Shown: positions 48,101 through 59,194 of the stretch, piece by piece
How positions within the stretch are numbered: the first letter of the stretch is position 1
Layout of the letters: each line of letters begins with the position of its first letter
Assembly: GCA_963969365.1 (NCBI GenBank)
Contig: OZ017756.1
Location: 2,542,001-2,606,000, forward strand
Direction: 5' to 3'
DNA: 64,000 nt
Origin: Asterochloris sp. CNOR1
Taxonomy: Eukaryota; Chlorophyta; Trebouxiophyceae; Trebouxiales; Trebouxiaceae
The notes under the pieces: generated by a model
What the model saw: only the letters and a program-made list of their open reading frames with translations
The model's database searches: none
Told to the model about the DNA's origin: nothing
Translations under genes and position numbers: made by a program

Positions 48101-49899
48101 CACTGTGTAGCCCAGTACCACATTGGTGAGAAGCATGCCATGCAAAAGCAACGATCGCTCTGGGGTCCACCAAGGCGCTGCTCACCACACAAAAATAGCT
48201 CCAACCTCTGATTTGCACCTTGTAGGCAGCTTATTCCATGGGATGCAGGTCTGGCATAAAGCTCTAGAAGATCTTGTGACAGCCCTCAAGACTCTAAAAG
48301 CATTGGAGGAGCTGCACAGCAACAGACACAGCCTGTTGACTGACAGGTGAGAGCTGTGGGGTGTGCCAGTCTGCCATGCCTGCCTGCACCTTGCGTCCCT
48401 GGGTGAGTGCTGGTTCAATGCAGCGCAGGCTTGCACCACAAGTGGAAAGACAGATAGCATCTGTGTATGCGAGTGAGCTGGCTTGGTCTGCAGGCAGCTA
48501 AACGCTGTGGCGCAGCGCATGGAGCAGGTGCATGCGGCTGTTGTCCACCTGGAGTCTCAACTGCACCTCGCGGCATGCATGGATGTTGGGTTCACCATTG
48601 GCACAGCAGTTGTGTTGCCAATGCTGCAGGTAAGGAGTGCTTGATGCTGCAAGCTGTGCCCTTGCTGCATTATCTCATGACAGTACATTACAATTTGGTG
48701 GGCGTGACCTGATGGTCACTGACCCTTTGGAAGCTTTGAGGCACCTGAGGATACATGGCCTTTCTCCGTTTGGCCAACTGCCGCCTATGAGCGGCCTCTT
48801 CTGACCTTCTTGACTGCTGATGATGCGTGCAGGACAAGCTGGATGCCAAGGCTGCAGAATTTGCGCTCGGCCAGGCACAGACATCACAAGACGAGGCCTT
48901 GATGGAGGTGAGGGCCATGATTGGCCCTTCTGAGCTTTGGCATGCTCCACAATGCCATTGATCTGGGAAGCTGCCTCCTGTAGCTGTCGACAATCAGGAG
49001 CATGCCTGAAGGAGCCTTTGAGCTAAATGTGCACAGTGTTTTGCTTCGCTCCTCGTTCCATGTACCAACAGCTTAGTGCACTGGCTCTCAGCTGAGGTCA
49101 GCTCGGGTCCCTGCTCATACAGGAGGAGCTTGCAGAGCGCAGACACTTTGAGCAAGATCAGCGCCAGAGGCTCAAGCAGAAGTCAAAGGGGAAAGATCAG
49201 GGTGCAGTGCCCGGCACTGTTGATGCCGCCGAGAAGCCCTCCGGTGAGGAGCCGTGCGGTGAGGAGCGCGCAGTGTTGTCTGCCCCAAGCCTGCGAGATC
49301 AAGATGCCCCATCTTCCAGCGGAAGGTGAGTTTTTATACGGTGCTGAGCCTTGCTGTACCAGGCAGCTGCAGCGAGGCATGAGCTAATCACTGTCCCTAA
49401 CAGGGATCCAGGACCTTGAGTGTGTGACTTGACTTGACAGGCAGTCACTGCAATTGCAAGTGTCCATCTGCTCCTAATCAGTCCTAAGGGCACTTCCCTC
49501 TCCTGCTGCAGGCCTCCGCAGCACCAGCCAGCCTCGCCACAGAGCCCCGCGCCTGAGCTCCTCCCCGCGGACGCTGCAGAGCTGCAGACTGGACAACAAC
49601 CTGTGGAGTCTTCAGCAAAACCAAAACCCAAGGCCAGGCCCAAATCAGTTAGTGGTCCCGTGGTGGCGCCAGTGCCACTGGTAGATCCTGCAGATGCAGC
49701 TGAACTGACAAGTCAGCAGGAGTGCCTGATCTGTATGGACCAGCCCGTGTCAGTACTCTTGGCACCCTGCGGACATGCTGTTGTGTGTTCAAGGTGTGCC
49801 AAAAAATACTATGGGGATAATGTTTGTCTTGCTGTAGAGGGCAACATGCATTGCCCGCTCTGCCGTGAGCTGATCACAGCAACAGTCAAGACAATCTGA
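45150..49899 (+). CDS. C-terminal RING-finger protein (probable E3 ubiquitin ligase)
   Basis: Fourteen exons: 45150-45197, 45361-45527, 45624-45706, 45799-46071, 46342-46558, 46765-46866, 47410-47596, 47760-47879, 47999-48125, 48226-48346, 48494-48629, 48833-48907, 49123-49325 and 49512-49899, in phase for 748 aa. The last exon holds a C3HC4-like RING: CLICMDQP (Cys691, Cys694), APCGHAVVCSRC and HCPLC, at the extreme C-terminus as in many single-subunit E3 ligases. The N-terminus has a basic start (MRQGFLGPKKAKGKGK) and a conserved-looking IQPFWKTLSAQSRMDLLSI helix. The middle is helical and charged (QLNAVAQRMEQVHAAVVHLE). E3 function is inferred from the RING only; the substrate is unknown. 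Junctions around 45877-46071 and 47596-47760 are the weakest: the donor at 47597 (GTGTAA) is non-ideal, while an alternative GTAAGG two bases later breaks the phase. Confidence 0.78.
45532..45588. repeat. Echo of RING-gene exon 2 end
   Basis: CAGGCAGCAGATACTAGAG...CAAGCAGCTGGCAGCAGAG mirrors the exon end CAGGCAGCAGAGCTC...CAAGCAGCAGGAAGCGCAG (45489-45527). The copy starts about 10 bases into the intron. Confidence 0.7.
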
Positions 49900-50439
49900 G
49901 AGAGGTCAACATACACTGGCCTGCACATCATTCCACGATCTGGAGTGCTGTGATATCTGAAGGAAGTCTCAGGATGCTGCGCTGTATAATATGTGTCCTT
50001 GCCTTGCCCCCCACAAGACATAGAACATTGTCAAAGTTTTGGTGCCAGCCTGATGACACCTGCTGCAGTGCGGGGGTCAGCCCTAGCTGGCATTCTGTAT
50101 GTTGCAGACACTAGAAATTCCAGTAGCGAAAGGCTTCTGATGAAGATGTCTGTGCTTTGCATTACTGGGTCACCTTAGCTGAGGGCCAGAGTACCACATT
50201 TGGGCCTGTACATACGCAAGTTCGGCTTATACACCCAAATGCAGTGCAAGTCTGTAATGCTAGCATGACGGAAAGTAATTATCAAGCTTTGGCTTTCTTG
50301 CCATGTGCCCCATCAGATTTGGCTTCAATGTCTTGGATTTGAACTCAAGGATCGTTGCAAGAGCAACGTTGAAGAGAGACAATAATCACTGAGCGCCCCA
50401 GGCTTCCATCAAAGCACAGCAAGGCAACATTCAGGCCAG
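49900..50439. promoter_or_regulatory. Intergenic region with UBA2 promoter
   Basis: The part from about 50285 to the UBA2 start is conserved in the duplicate at 43760-43910, so it was copied with the gene and likely includes the core promoter. I see no gene in 49900-50280. Confidence 0.5.
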
Positions 50440-53400
50440 ATGGCGGTGCAGAAGCCGTCCTGGCCTGCAGCTGCCTCTTCCCAGGGTTTGGCGGAAAAGG
50501 CAGGCACAATCATGCCTTTGTCTGGAGTCCTCTGCTCCTAACTTGGGGCATCAAACTTGATCTGGATTTCAATGTGCAGCTCCCATGCTTTATCAGAGGC
50601 AGCAGTAACACACCACCTCATACTTGCTGCAGGTCAAAGCTGCAAAGGTGCTGTGCGTGGGGGCTGGCGGCATTGGATGTGAGCTGCTGAAGACCCTGGT
50701 TCTCACGGGCTTTCAGCACATTCAAGTAGTGAGCCATGGGCCCAACTTGCACGGAGCAGTGGGGCTGCAGCACAAGGGACAGGCATGCTTTTCAGGAGCC
50801 TGGCAGTCAGGCTGGCTTGCCTCCAGCTACCCCTCACTGCTTCCTCCTGATGACTGCCAGAATCCAGGCCACCCAAGCGTGCAACCTCAAGCTGCCATTG
50901 TTCCACCACCCTTCAGCAATCTTACAGTGCCCTGTGCTGGCTCTGGGAGGTGCACAGCCAGCTCAGCTGCTTTTGTGGGTCCCTTGCATTCCCTTCCGCA
51001 CCTCACACCTCTGCCTGGCTGCCTGCAGTGGGCATGAATAGTGTCAAGACTATGTTATACAGCGTGAACATCAGTGACACCAGCGTGCTAAAGGGGACCA
51101 GCTTGTTTCTAACATCACCTGCAGCCCCCTCACACTCCTGCCTGCCTGCAGGTGAGCTTGGATCACAATTAAAGCCAGCAACTCAAGTAGCACTGCCCTT
51201 CACACTTCACACAGTGGCTGCCTACCTGCCTGCAGACGGGTAGGGACGATGTAGAGACCAGCGACCCTGCATGCCGCTGTCCCTCCAAGCCTGCTGCACC
51301 TCAGACTGCCTGCCTGCAGACTGACATGAGCACCATTGAGACCAGCGCCTGGACCGGGGTTGCCCTTTACATCACCGGTGGCTGCACATTGCCGCATATT
51401 GACATGGCCTCCACAGAGACCAGCGATCTTTCATGCCTCTATGCCTTCCAGCCTGCAGTACTCACACTGCCTGCCTGCAGATCGACATGGACACCATCGA
51501 GACCAGCAACCTGAACCGGCAGTTCCTGTTCCGCAAGCGCCATGTGGGCGAGAGCAAGGCCAAAGTGGCGGCCGAGGCAGTCAAGCGCTTCCGGCCCAAC
51601 GCCAGCATCATGGCGCATCAGGTCCGATGGTGCATCTGGAGAGGCGCATCTTCTGAGGCGGGCTTATGGTGTGGCTCTTCTGTGGTGACAGCCTAGTGAT
51701 CCCTGCGCGGCGCCAGCATCAAGGCGCATCAGGTTTGATGGCGCATCTGGAGAGGCACAGTCCTGAGGCAGACTTATGGTGTGGCTCTTTTGAGATGACG
51801 GTCTCATAATCCATGGGCGACACCAGCATCATGGCGCATGTCAGTCATCGCATCGAGGTTCTCAGGGAGCCAGCTGCTGTCTACAGCTGTTGGTGCTGGC
51901 GGTGGGCACTTCTGGCACAAAACCACCGTCATGGTGCACCGCAAATGGAGCTGGTGGAAGCTGCTTTCTCAGGCAGCCACGGGGACTCTGTGGTGGCACT
52001 GTGGAACAACATGCAGCATGCAAAGAGGTGTGGTTTTAGTCAAGTGCATCCGCTCTCTGATTGGAGACATGCCAGATCCTGGATTCAGCAGCAACACTGC
52101 CAGTTTACAAGCTATTTTTCTGCCGGCAGGGCACATGAAGGAGTTTGAAAAAGTGGTCTGCTTCAGGGTCCTCTGATGCTGGTGCCAATCCCCTGCCATG
52201 CAGCAGTGTACCCATGCGCCCTATGTATGTCTGCAGGGCAATGTGAAGGAGACGCAGTACGACGTGGACTTCTTCCGGGGCTTTGACCTGGTGCTGAACG
52301 GGCTGGACAACCTGGAGGCACGGCGCCATGTCAACAGGCTGTGCCTGGCAGCTGAGACCCCTCTGGTGGAATCCGGGACAACAGGGTACCTGGGGCAGGT
52401 GGGCTCCCAAGCCTCCACATGCCTGTGACATGTGATGGGTGTGGCAAGCGGCTGCCAGGCCGGGCAACATGAAGCCGGGCATGAGTCTGCATCAAAGCGG
52501 GTCTGCGGCAAAGCGGCGCCGCTGGTGGGCTGAGAGACAACAGGGTTCCTGGGGCGGGTGAGCTCTGCAGCAACTGAGCCTGGTGGAACCCTGCCCACCT
52601 TAGGCTGCTCTGGCTTGTTGGAGAAGATGACTCTTTGCCGGTGGGATCAGGCGCCCTGGAGCATGGCGGCCTTGCAGCCAGAAATGAGGAACACAAAGTG
52701 ATGTGCGCTCAGGACTGCCTTGTGCCTGGCAGGTGCAACACCTCCTACAAGAAAGAGACCAGACCTGTAGGTAGCCTGGGAGAATATAATGTTAACCTCC
52801 GCAGCAAACTTGGCTGGCATCTGGGCTGCCCTTTGAGAGCATCGCCAGTCGCTAGTGTCGCCGTCTTACCATCATGCCGGGGCTTGCTGCTGCCTCTGCG
52901 CCCGGTGGGCCTTTCTGACCACAGTGTGCCAGCAATGCTGCGTGCAGCAGGAATCTTGCCGTCCAGCAGTGCTGACCACAACCACTTTCTGCAGCCGCCT
53001 GTGTGTGGCTCTCTTGCATGTCTTCCAAGCCAAAGCGGGGCTGGTGTGTCTGAGGTCTGTCATATAGCCTGCTTCATGCCAGTGGCAAGGCCTGCTGCTT
53101 CAGGCAACCTCTGTGCTGCCTAGGGTGTGAAGCCATTCTCTCTTTCTGCCCGCAGGCCAGCGTGCACATCAAGGGCCAGACAGAGTGCTTTGAGTGCAAG
53201 CCAAAGCCGGTGCCTAAGAGCTTCCCCGTGTGCACCATCCGCAACACGCCGGACAAGCCCATCCACTGCATTGTCTGGGCCAAGGAGCTGCTCTTCCAGA
53301 GGCTTTTCGGCAGGTCTGCATGGCTGCTGGCTGCTGACTGCACCAGCTGCTTGAGAGTGCTGCTGGATGGCCGTGACAAGCCGCAGTGCTTTATTTGGCA

Positions 53401-56400
53401 AAGGAAATGCTACTGCAAACACAGAGGAACCAAGCTACTGCCCAGAAGGCAGCTGAGCCAGGTAAGCATTGTGCATTGTCTGGGCCAAGGAGCTGCTGTA
53501 GCGTAGGCAGGCCAGCCCAGCGTTAGCTGCTGCTCTGCATTGTGATTGGCAGGCCGTGGAATCTGCCTGCTGCATTGTCCAAGGCAGGGAGCTGCCTTTC
53601 CAGCGAGTAGGTGGGCAAACCTGCACTGCATGCTGATTGGTATGCATCAAAGGCTGCGTGCTGCATTGTGTGAGCTGAGGAGCTGCCATTGCAAAGGCAG
53701 ATGTGTCCAGCTGCAGGTGCTGCACAGCATGCTGGCTGGTAGGCAGCTGAGGTTGTGGTGCTGCACCTTATGGCAAAGGGTCGGCTGGTTGAAGGGTCAG
53801 AGGGTAGGGCTGTGGCCCTGCTGTGGCAGCTTGTTGTGCTGCCCTCAGCTGCTGTTCTGGCTGTTGTACAGACATGTCTCTGAAAGATATGTACTGCCCA
53901 TGATGGCCACAAAGGCCCCTGCTGGTGTCTCCCTCGGCGTGGGCTCGACACACTGCGCTGTGTGGGCTGGAAAAGCTGTTCCAGAGACACTGGCACTGCC
54001 ACGCCTTGCTAGACAGCATTGCGTGATGCTGACTTGAGTCATCTGCCCACTAGCGGACAGCCTTGCCAGGAATTTTCAGCCTATCCCGCAGGGCCGACAG
54101 CATCACAGACCTGGATGAGGGCGCAGCCCCTCAAGACCCCCTTGAGGGGCCTGCGGCTGCCAGTAGCAACCCCAGCACTGTAGAAGCGCAGAAGGCTGAG
54201 GCAGAGGACCCCTCCGTCTTCCTGAGGCAAGAAGGGGAGGAGCCAGAGACATACGCCCGGCGCATCTTCAGGCGCGTGTACCATGATGACATTCAGCGAG
54301 TGCTCAGCATGGAGGTGAGAAGCTGGAAGGATTTGGTCCAGTCTCCCTGAAATGGTGATGCCATCCAGGCTGTCAATGCTGTCTGGCTGTCTGACAGCCA
54401 TGTTTGCCAGCAGCTTTGGACGCAGCCGAGTGCTGCCTGCAGGAGTTATGGAAGACGCGCAGCCGGCCAAAAGCGCTGGACGTGGACGCAATCGTGCCAT
54501 GTACCAGCCAGCGGGCCAATGGTCTGGCGGGGGGTCACGTGCCTGAGGCTGGTGTGCAGCCCAGCGCCTGCCGCTCCCTGGGATTGTCAGACCAGCACAA
54601 GCAGTGGAGCCTGGAGGAGAACACCAAGGTGGGGGCGAGCCAGGGTGGTGGGTTGGGCAGGTGCAGGGACAGTGGCAGTAGTGTCTGGTTGCAGCAGAGT
54701 AACAGCCATGCTGCACAATGCTGCCCCTGCCGCTTGCCCGGCTTGTTGGACCAGCACAAGCCTAGAATGGTGGTGGTGCACTGTCTTCGAGTGAGGGTGG
54801 CAGGGCGTTGAACTCATGGCAGCCCCCTAGCAAGGTGAGGGCTGGCTCAACATCTGTGGGCAGCTGAGTGGGGATCATACCTCATCACAGCTGCAAAGCA
54901 GATGGCCAGAGCTGGCTTGGCAGTCCCTGTCTGAGAGCAAGGGTGGCATTGTCTGCCAGTGCATCACCTGGCTGGCTTACAGTGGAAGCACTGCGGCCGA
55001 GAGGACAGTGCATATCATCAGAGCATCTGCTGGCTTATTGAGCCTCCCAGCAGCAACATAGGCCTGGAGCACAGCCTGGCAAGGTTGATGATGTGCATGG
55101 CTGACTTTCTCCCCCTTCTGGGCCCCTGCAGGTGTTCATCGAGAGCATCCGCCTGTTTGTGGAGCAGCGCAGCAGCGACATAGGCGCAGCAGTGTTTGAC
55201 AAGGACGACGACCTGGCGGTGGAGTTTGTGGCAGCAGCCTCCAACCTGAGGTCACTGGCCTATGGAATCCCTACGCAGGCACTGTTTGATGCCAAGGTGG
55301 GCGCTTGCAGCTGCAGCAGTGACTGTTTGCAGAGCATGATGCATGATGCATGCTGATGCAGAGCATGTTGCATGCTGCAGCTGTGACTTTATTTGCAGCT
55401 GCAGCATGCAAAGTGCACAAACAGTGGTATGTTAACCCTCAGCTGTTTTGCAATGATCTGTGCAGCATGCTCCAACCTGGGGCCCATCTTTAGGTTCTGA
55501 GAGCAGCAAAATTTCATAGCTGCTACAACTGCATCAGCCTGGTTTGGCGCCAAAGCAAGCGGCTGCAGGGTGTGGCGTAGGCTCTGGGCTACAATCCGAG
55601 CACAATCTGTGCATGACTTAGCCCCTGACTGGTGAACACCATGCTGTCATGCTTGCAGGGCATGGCCGGCAACATCATCCACGCCATTGCGACCACCAAC
55701 GCCGTGATCTCTGGCTTCATCGTCATTGAGGCGCTGAAGCTGCTGGCGGGGGTGCCTGAGGCTTGCAAGGCGCGCCGCTCTGCAACCTAAGGGCTGCTGT
55801 GCCGCTCGCTGGCCTGGTGCTTGAGGGTGCAGCAGCTGTCGCGTCTGCAGGCCTTCCGCTGAAATGAAACCTTGCTCCCATTGCAGCAATGTCTGGCCCT
55901 GCAACCTCGTCAATTATTTCTTTCTCTTCCTGCTGCTCTGGAGGCCCCCGGTTCATACTCCTCCTGCTGCAGGGATGAGACTGGCCTGCAAGCCGTCTGT
56001 CGCGCCTGGCTTTGCCCTGGTACTGCCCTGCCTGCAGATCACCTTCCTGGTACCCTGCCTGCAGACCTTTGTCCTGATGCAGCATCTGAGCACAAGCGCT
56101 GCACCACCGGCCCAGCTTGACAACGCCCCAGCTGACAGCCTGGCGCCCCCTGCCCTGCCTGCAGACCACTGCTTGGGTGCAGCGCCCGGTGGGAGGCGCA
56201 AGGCATACCCTGCTCCCTTTCATGCACGCAGTCGTCTCTGGTGATGCCTGACAGCGGCCCAGCTGAAAACCTGCTGCTCTTTGCCCTGCCTGCAGACCAC
56301 CTTCCTTGTACAGCGCCCGGTGGGGATGCGGATGCTGGTCCAGGCTCTCGCAACAGAGAAGCCCAACCCCAGCTGCATGGTCTGCGGGACGGCCCAGCTG

Positions 56401-59194
56401 CAGCTGCAGATCAACACCACCAGCACGACCCTGGCGCAGTTCATTAACAAGGTGCGCAGTGCAGGCCAGCAGGCAGTCCTCAGGCTGTGCAAAAGCCTTT
56501 GGTGAGGCTCTTTCTCTGAAGCTCAAGGGCTGCCTGCCACAGTGTATTCAGACAGTATGTTGGTGTACTGTCGACCCCTGCGGCACTACTGAGACGCAAC
56601 AGTGGCAAGCAGGTGTGCAGACCCTGGCTCTGCACCTAAACACATACATGTTCCCATGAGGACTGCCAGACGTCACCTGCCAGATGTTGCGGCCATGCTG
56701 TGACAAGATGTCGTGCCTCTGCAGAGCGCAGTCCATGTCCTCCACACTCCACCCCAGTTTGTGTGCCACTCAAGCTTGTGCTCGGCGCAGCTTGTCGTTA
56801 CAGCATGCTAGCACTGAAGCAGCGCCAAGCCGTCCACAAACCTCTCCATCATGAGCCATACTGCCGCCTGGAATGTATCACAGCCCCATAACCTGTCCAG
56901 CATGTCCCTGCTCAGCAGTTCTGGTCCCAGCAGGTGTCGAAGCAGCGCTTGTCAGTGCGCGTGCCCTCCACCATGTGCAGCTCACCCTTACACCTCAACA
57001 TCTGGCATCTCTGCCGCCAACAACCTTGCTACTTTCCAGCTTGCTGTCCCACAGGTTCTCAAGCAGCTGTTGTCAGTGCATGTGCCCTCTTTCATGTGCA
57101 CCTGAATGCTGGCCCTCAAGAACCACCTTCCGGCATGTCTGCAGCCAGCGTCCTTGCTACTTTCCAACTTGCTGCCCTACAGGTGCTGAAGCAGCGGCTG
57201 TCAGTGCATGAGCCCTCCATCATGTGTGGAGAGTTCATGTATGAGGAAGGGGAGGGCTTGGAGGACGATGAGGTGGCAGAGAACACCGCCCACCTCAACA
57301 AGCGGCTGGAGGCGCTGCCAGGTATGGGGCAGGGCGTTTCAAGAGCAACGCCTGGCAGTTTCCACAGCTGTGGCTGCAGTAGTTTGCAGGGATTGCAGGG
57401 CGGACACATCAGCCATGCCAGGTCATGTGGTGTCGCTGTCAGTACTTAGGTGGTCTGGTGGTACATGCGAGCTCACTGTGGCAAGCCGCTGCAGGTGCTG
57501 CGGGGTGAGACAGTGGTGTGCTGCCAGTGTTTGAGTCCCTGGCAATGTGTGTGAGGCAGAACTGGGCAGAGCATGCAGTTCACCTCAGCAAGCCACTGCA
57601 GACAATCCAAAAGGCCTCCTGGGTGGCAGTGGGCACCGCAGCTACAGTGCTGTGGCAAGCTGTGGGATGTTGCGTGGCTTGTGCCAAGCCAGGGCTCCGT
57701 AGCAGTTGCCGCCCACACTGTGAGCCGCTGCAGGCGCTGCCAAGTGGAGCAGGTAGCGTACTGGGTTTCGTGTAGTGATGACACGCCAATAAAGGTGCAT
57801 GCTCATGTTGGACCCGAGGCATCCATCAGCGGTGGGCTGCACTGCAGCTCCCAGTAATGGCGGCATTTGGTGGCGGGCCAGGGTCTTGCACAGCAGGCTG
57901 CATGTGCAACAACGCCGAGCTGGCGTGCACCTTTCGAGGGTGCTGCTCAGACCTGCCACCTCAGTGATGACCTGCACACCAGGCATGCGATTGCTCCTGC
58001 TTCCATGGTCCAGTGCACTGCCAAGGCATGAGGTGCCTGGTATGCTGCTGCAGGCGGCGGCATCACCAACGGGTCCATCCTGCAGGTCGATGACCAGGCG
58101 CAGCACTTCAAGGTCCAGATAGTGGTGACGCACAAGGTGACCTCCCCGCAGCAATGGCTGCTTGTTGTGCGGCAATGGCACTGCTGCAGACTTTTAGAGG
58201 CACCCTGCCTGCCCTGTGGGGTTGCCTACAGTGCAACTTCTCCCTGCAGGGAGCATCTGGTCATGCTGTGTGACTCATTGGCAGGAACGCATTGCAGACA
58301 GCTTCGTGAGCAATGTGGGCAGCCATGGCTGCTCACATGATGGCTGGTCACATGAGGCACTGCTGGACGCTGATCTCTCCTGCAGGGCCCATTCCTGTGT
58401 CGTACTGCAGGGCTGCATGTGACGAGCCCCACTGCATTCTGCATTGTCTTGAGTGTGCTGCTGCAGATGCTGCGCACCGTCCTGCTGCTCTGCTCCCTGT
58501 CAGGACCTCACTGCATGAAGCCCGATCCGCATCGCCAGCGACCCTTGCTTGGGTTGGGCTTGCTACAAGCTGCCCCAGAAGCGCTGCAGAGGCCATGCCA
58601 GTCGCACGCAGCACCCAAACCAAATGTTGCAGGATGACTTTGAGGAGGAGCAGTGCCCTGAAGGGTTCACGCTGCAAGGCGCCGTCCCAGAGGCCACGCA
58701 GGCTGCACCAGAGGATCCCAGCAAGCCTGGGGCTTCCACTGGTGAGCTGTTGTAGTCATACACAGGAGCCCAATCCAATTCGCGCTCGCAGGCCCATCTA
58801 CAGTAACTGCAAGTTACTTTGGCCCTGTCATGCTGCTCTGCTCTGACATGAAACGCATGGGCAACCGCCTGCTAAGCCCCACGGCATGACAAGCTGCAAT
58901 TTGTGCATGTGTTGCGGTCAGTGTCATGCTGTTGTGGACTCATCATGGTAGCACTTGCACCTGGCCCTGAGATGCCATGACAATGGCCTGCCTGCTGCAG
59001 GCCAGCATCTCATGCCAAGGGCAGATAGTGGCGATTTAATGATTGTGGAGGATGGTGCTAAGCAACAGCATGTGATGGAGGCCGCAAACGCACACACTAA
59101 TGGGAAGGGAAAACGCAAGGCTGAGGCACCTGCAGAGGAGGTGTCTGGCAAGCGTCAGAAAGAGATGGAAGCAGCGCCAATTGAACTCGATTGA
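50440..59194 (+). CDS. UBA2: SUMO-activating enzyme subunit 2 (E1 catalytic subunit)
   Basis: Adenylates SUMO and carries it as a thioester before transfer to UBC9; works as a dimer with SAE1. Fourteen exons: 50440-50499, 50633-50728, 51481-51621, 52237-52398, 53156-53313, 54092-54314, 54443-54628, 55132-55296, 55659-55769, 56296-56451, 57183-57321, 58054-58136, 58633-58741 and 59001-59194, 660 aa, near the family norm. Seen in order: GAGGIG (30-35), [25 protein letters not shown], zinc pair CFEC (164/167), catalytic Cys179 in [38 protein letters not shown], zinc pair CMVC (461/464), the ubiquitin-like domain (GSILQVDD), an acidic DLMIVED and basic [10 protein letters not shown], a likely nuclear signal. 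Exon 1 is supported by the parallel copy at 43911. Introns 1 and 9 are GC-AG. Most introns carry exon echoes. Confidence 0.96.
51226..51437. repeat. Three upstream echoes of UBA2 exon 3
   Basis: The real exon 3 starts CTGCAG/ATCGACATGGACACC at 51475 and continues CATCGAGACCAGCAAC. Decayed copies of CTGCAG...GAGACCAGCG lie at 51230-51273, 51313-51354 and 51393-51430, spaced about 80 bases. Confidence 0.88.
51598..51850. repeat. Tandem repeat across the UBA2 exon 3 donor
   Basis: The unit GCCAGCATCATGGCGCATCA (exon 3 end, 51601) plus intron start is copied at about 51711 and, partly, at 51823. Units 1 and 2 also share TGGAGAGGC and CTTATGGTGTGGCTCTT. The period is about 110 bases. The donor in use, GTCCGA, is non-ideal. 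Confidence 0.9.
52528..52600. repeat. Echo of UBA2 exon 4 end and donor
   Basis: GACAACAGGGTTCCTGGGGC followed by GGGTGAGC at 52536-52563 mirrors GACAACAGGGTACCTGGGGC followed by AGGTGGGC at the exon 4 donor (52377-52404). Confidence 0.88.
53466..53708. repeat. Three downstream echoes of UBA2 exon 5
   Basis: The exon 5 end (GCATTGTCTGGGCCAAGGAG, CTGCTCTTCCAGAGG, CGGCAG) is mirrored at 53473-53507 (nearly exact), 53570-53612 (GCATTGTCCAAGGCAGGGAG, CTGCCTTTCCAGCGAGTAGG) and 53661-53703 (GCATTGTGTGAGCTGAGGAG, CTGCCATTGCAAAGGCAG). The period is about 95 bases and similarity falls with distance. Confidence 0.88.
54726..54772. repeat. Echo of UBA2 exon 7 end
   Basis: CTGCCGCTTGCCCGGCTTGT then TGGACCAGCACAAGC mirrors CTGCCGCTCCCTGGGATTGT then CAGACCAGCACAAGC in exon 7 (54568-54602). 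It lies about 160 bases downstream in the intron. Confidence 0.8.
55010..55086. repeat. Echo of UBA2 exon 8 start
   Basis: ATCATCAGAGCATCTGCTGG...CAGCAGCAACATAGGC...GGCAAGG mirrors the exon start TTCATCGAGAGCATCCGCCT...CGCAGCAGCGACATAGGC...GACAAGG (55135-55204), about 123 bases upstream of it. Confidence 0.85.
56020..56200. repeat. Three upstream echoes of UBA2 exon 10
   Basis: The acceptor and start CCCTGCCTGCAG/ACCACCTTCCTTGTACAG (56284-56313) have copies at 56026 (followed by ATCACCTTCCTGGTAC), 56052 (ACCTTTGTCCTGATGCAG) and 56153 (ACCACTGCTTGGGTGCAGCG, then CCCGGTGGGAGGCG). The last copy extends more than 40 bases into the exon. Confidence 0.85.
56925..57182. repeat. Two upstream echoes of UBA2 exon 11
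   Basis: The real acceptor and exon start ACAG/GTGCTGAAGCAGCGGCTGTC (57179) have copies GCAG/GTGTCGAAGCAGCGCTTGTC (56931) and ACAG/GTTCTCAAGCAGCTGTTGTC (57053), each continuing AGTGC(G/A)(C/T)GTGCCCTC. The spacings are 122 and 126 bases. CTTGCTACTTTCCA(G/A)CTTGCTG intron blocks are repeated too. Confidence 0.92.
57480..57760. repeat. Three downstream echoes of UBA2 exon 11
   Basis: The exon end (CACCTCAACAAGCGGCTGGA, GGCGCTGCCAGGTATGG) is mirrored at 57481-57510 (AAGCCGCTGCAGGTGCTGCG, GGGTGAG), 57580-57606 (CACCTCAGCAAGCCACTGCA) and 57720-57755 (GAGCCGCTGCAGGCGCTGCC, then AAGTGGAGCAGGTAG), about 120 bases apart. Confidence 0.82.
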
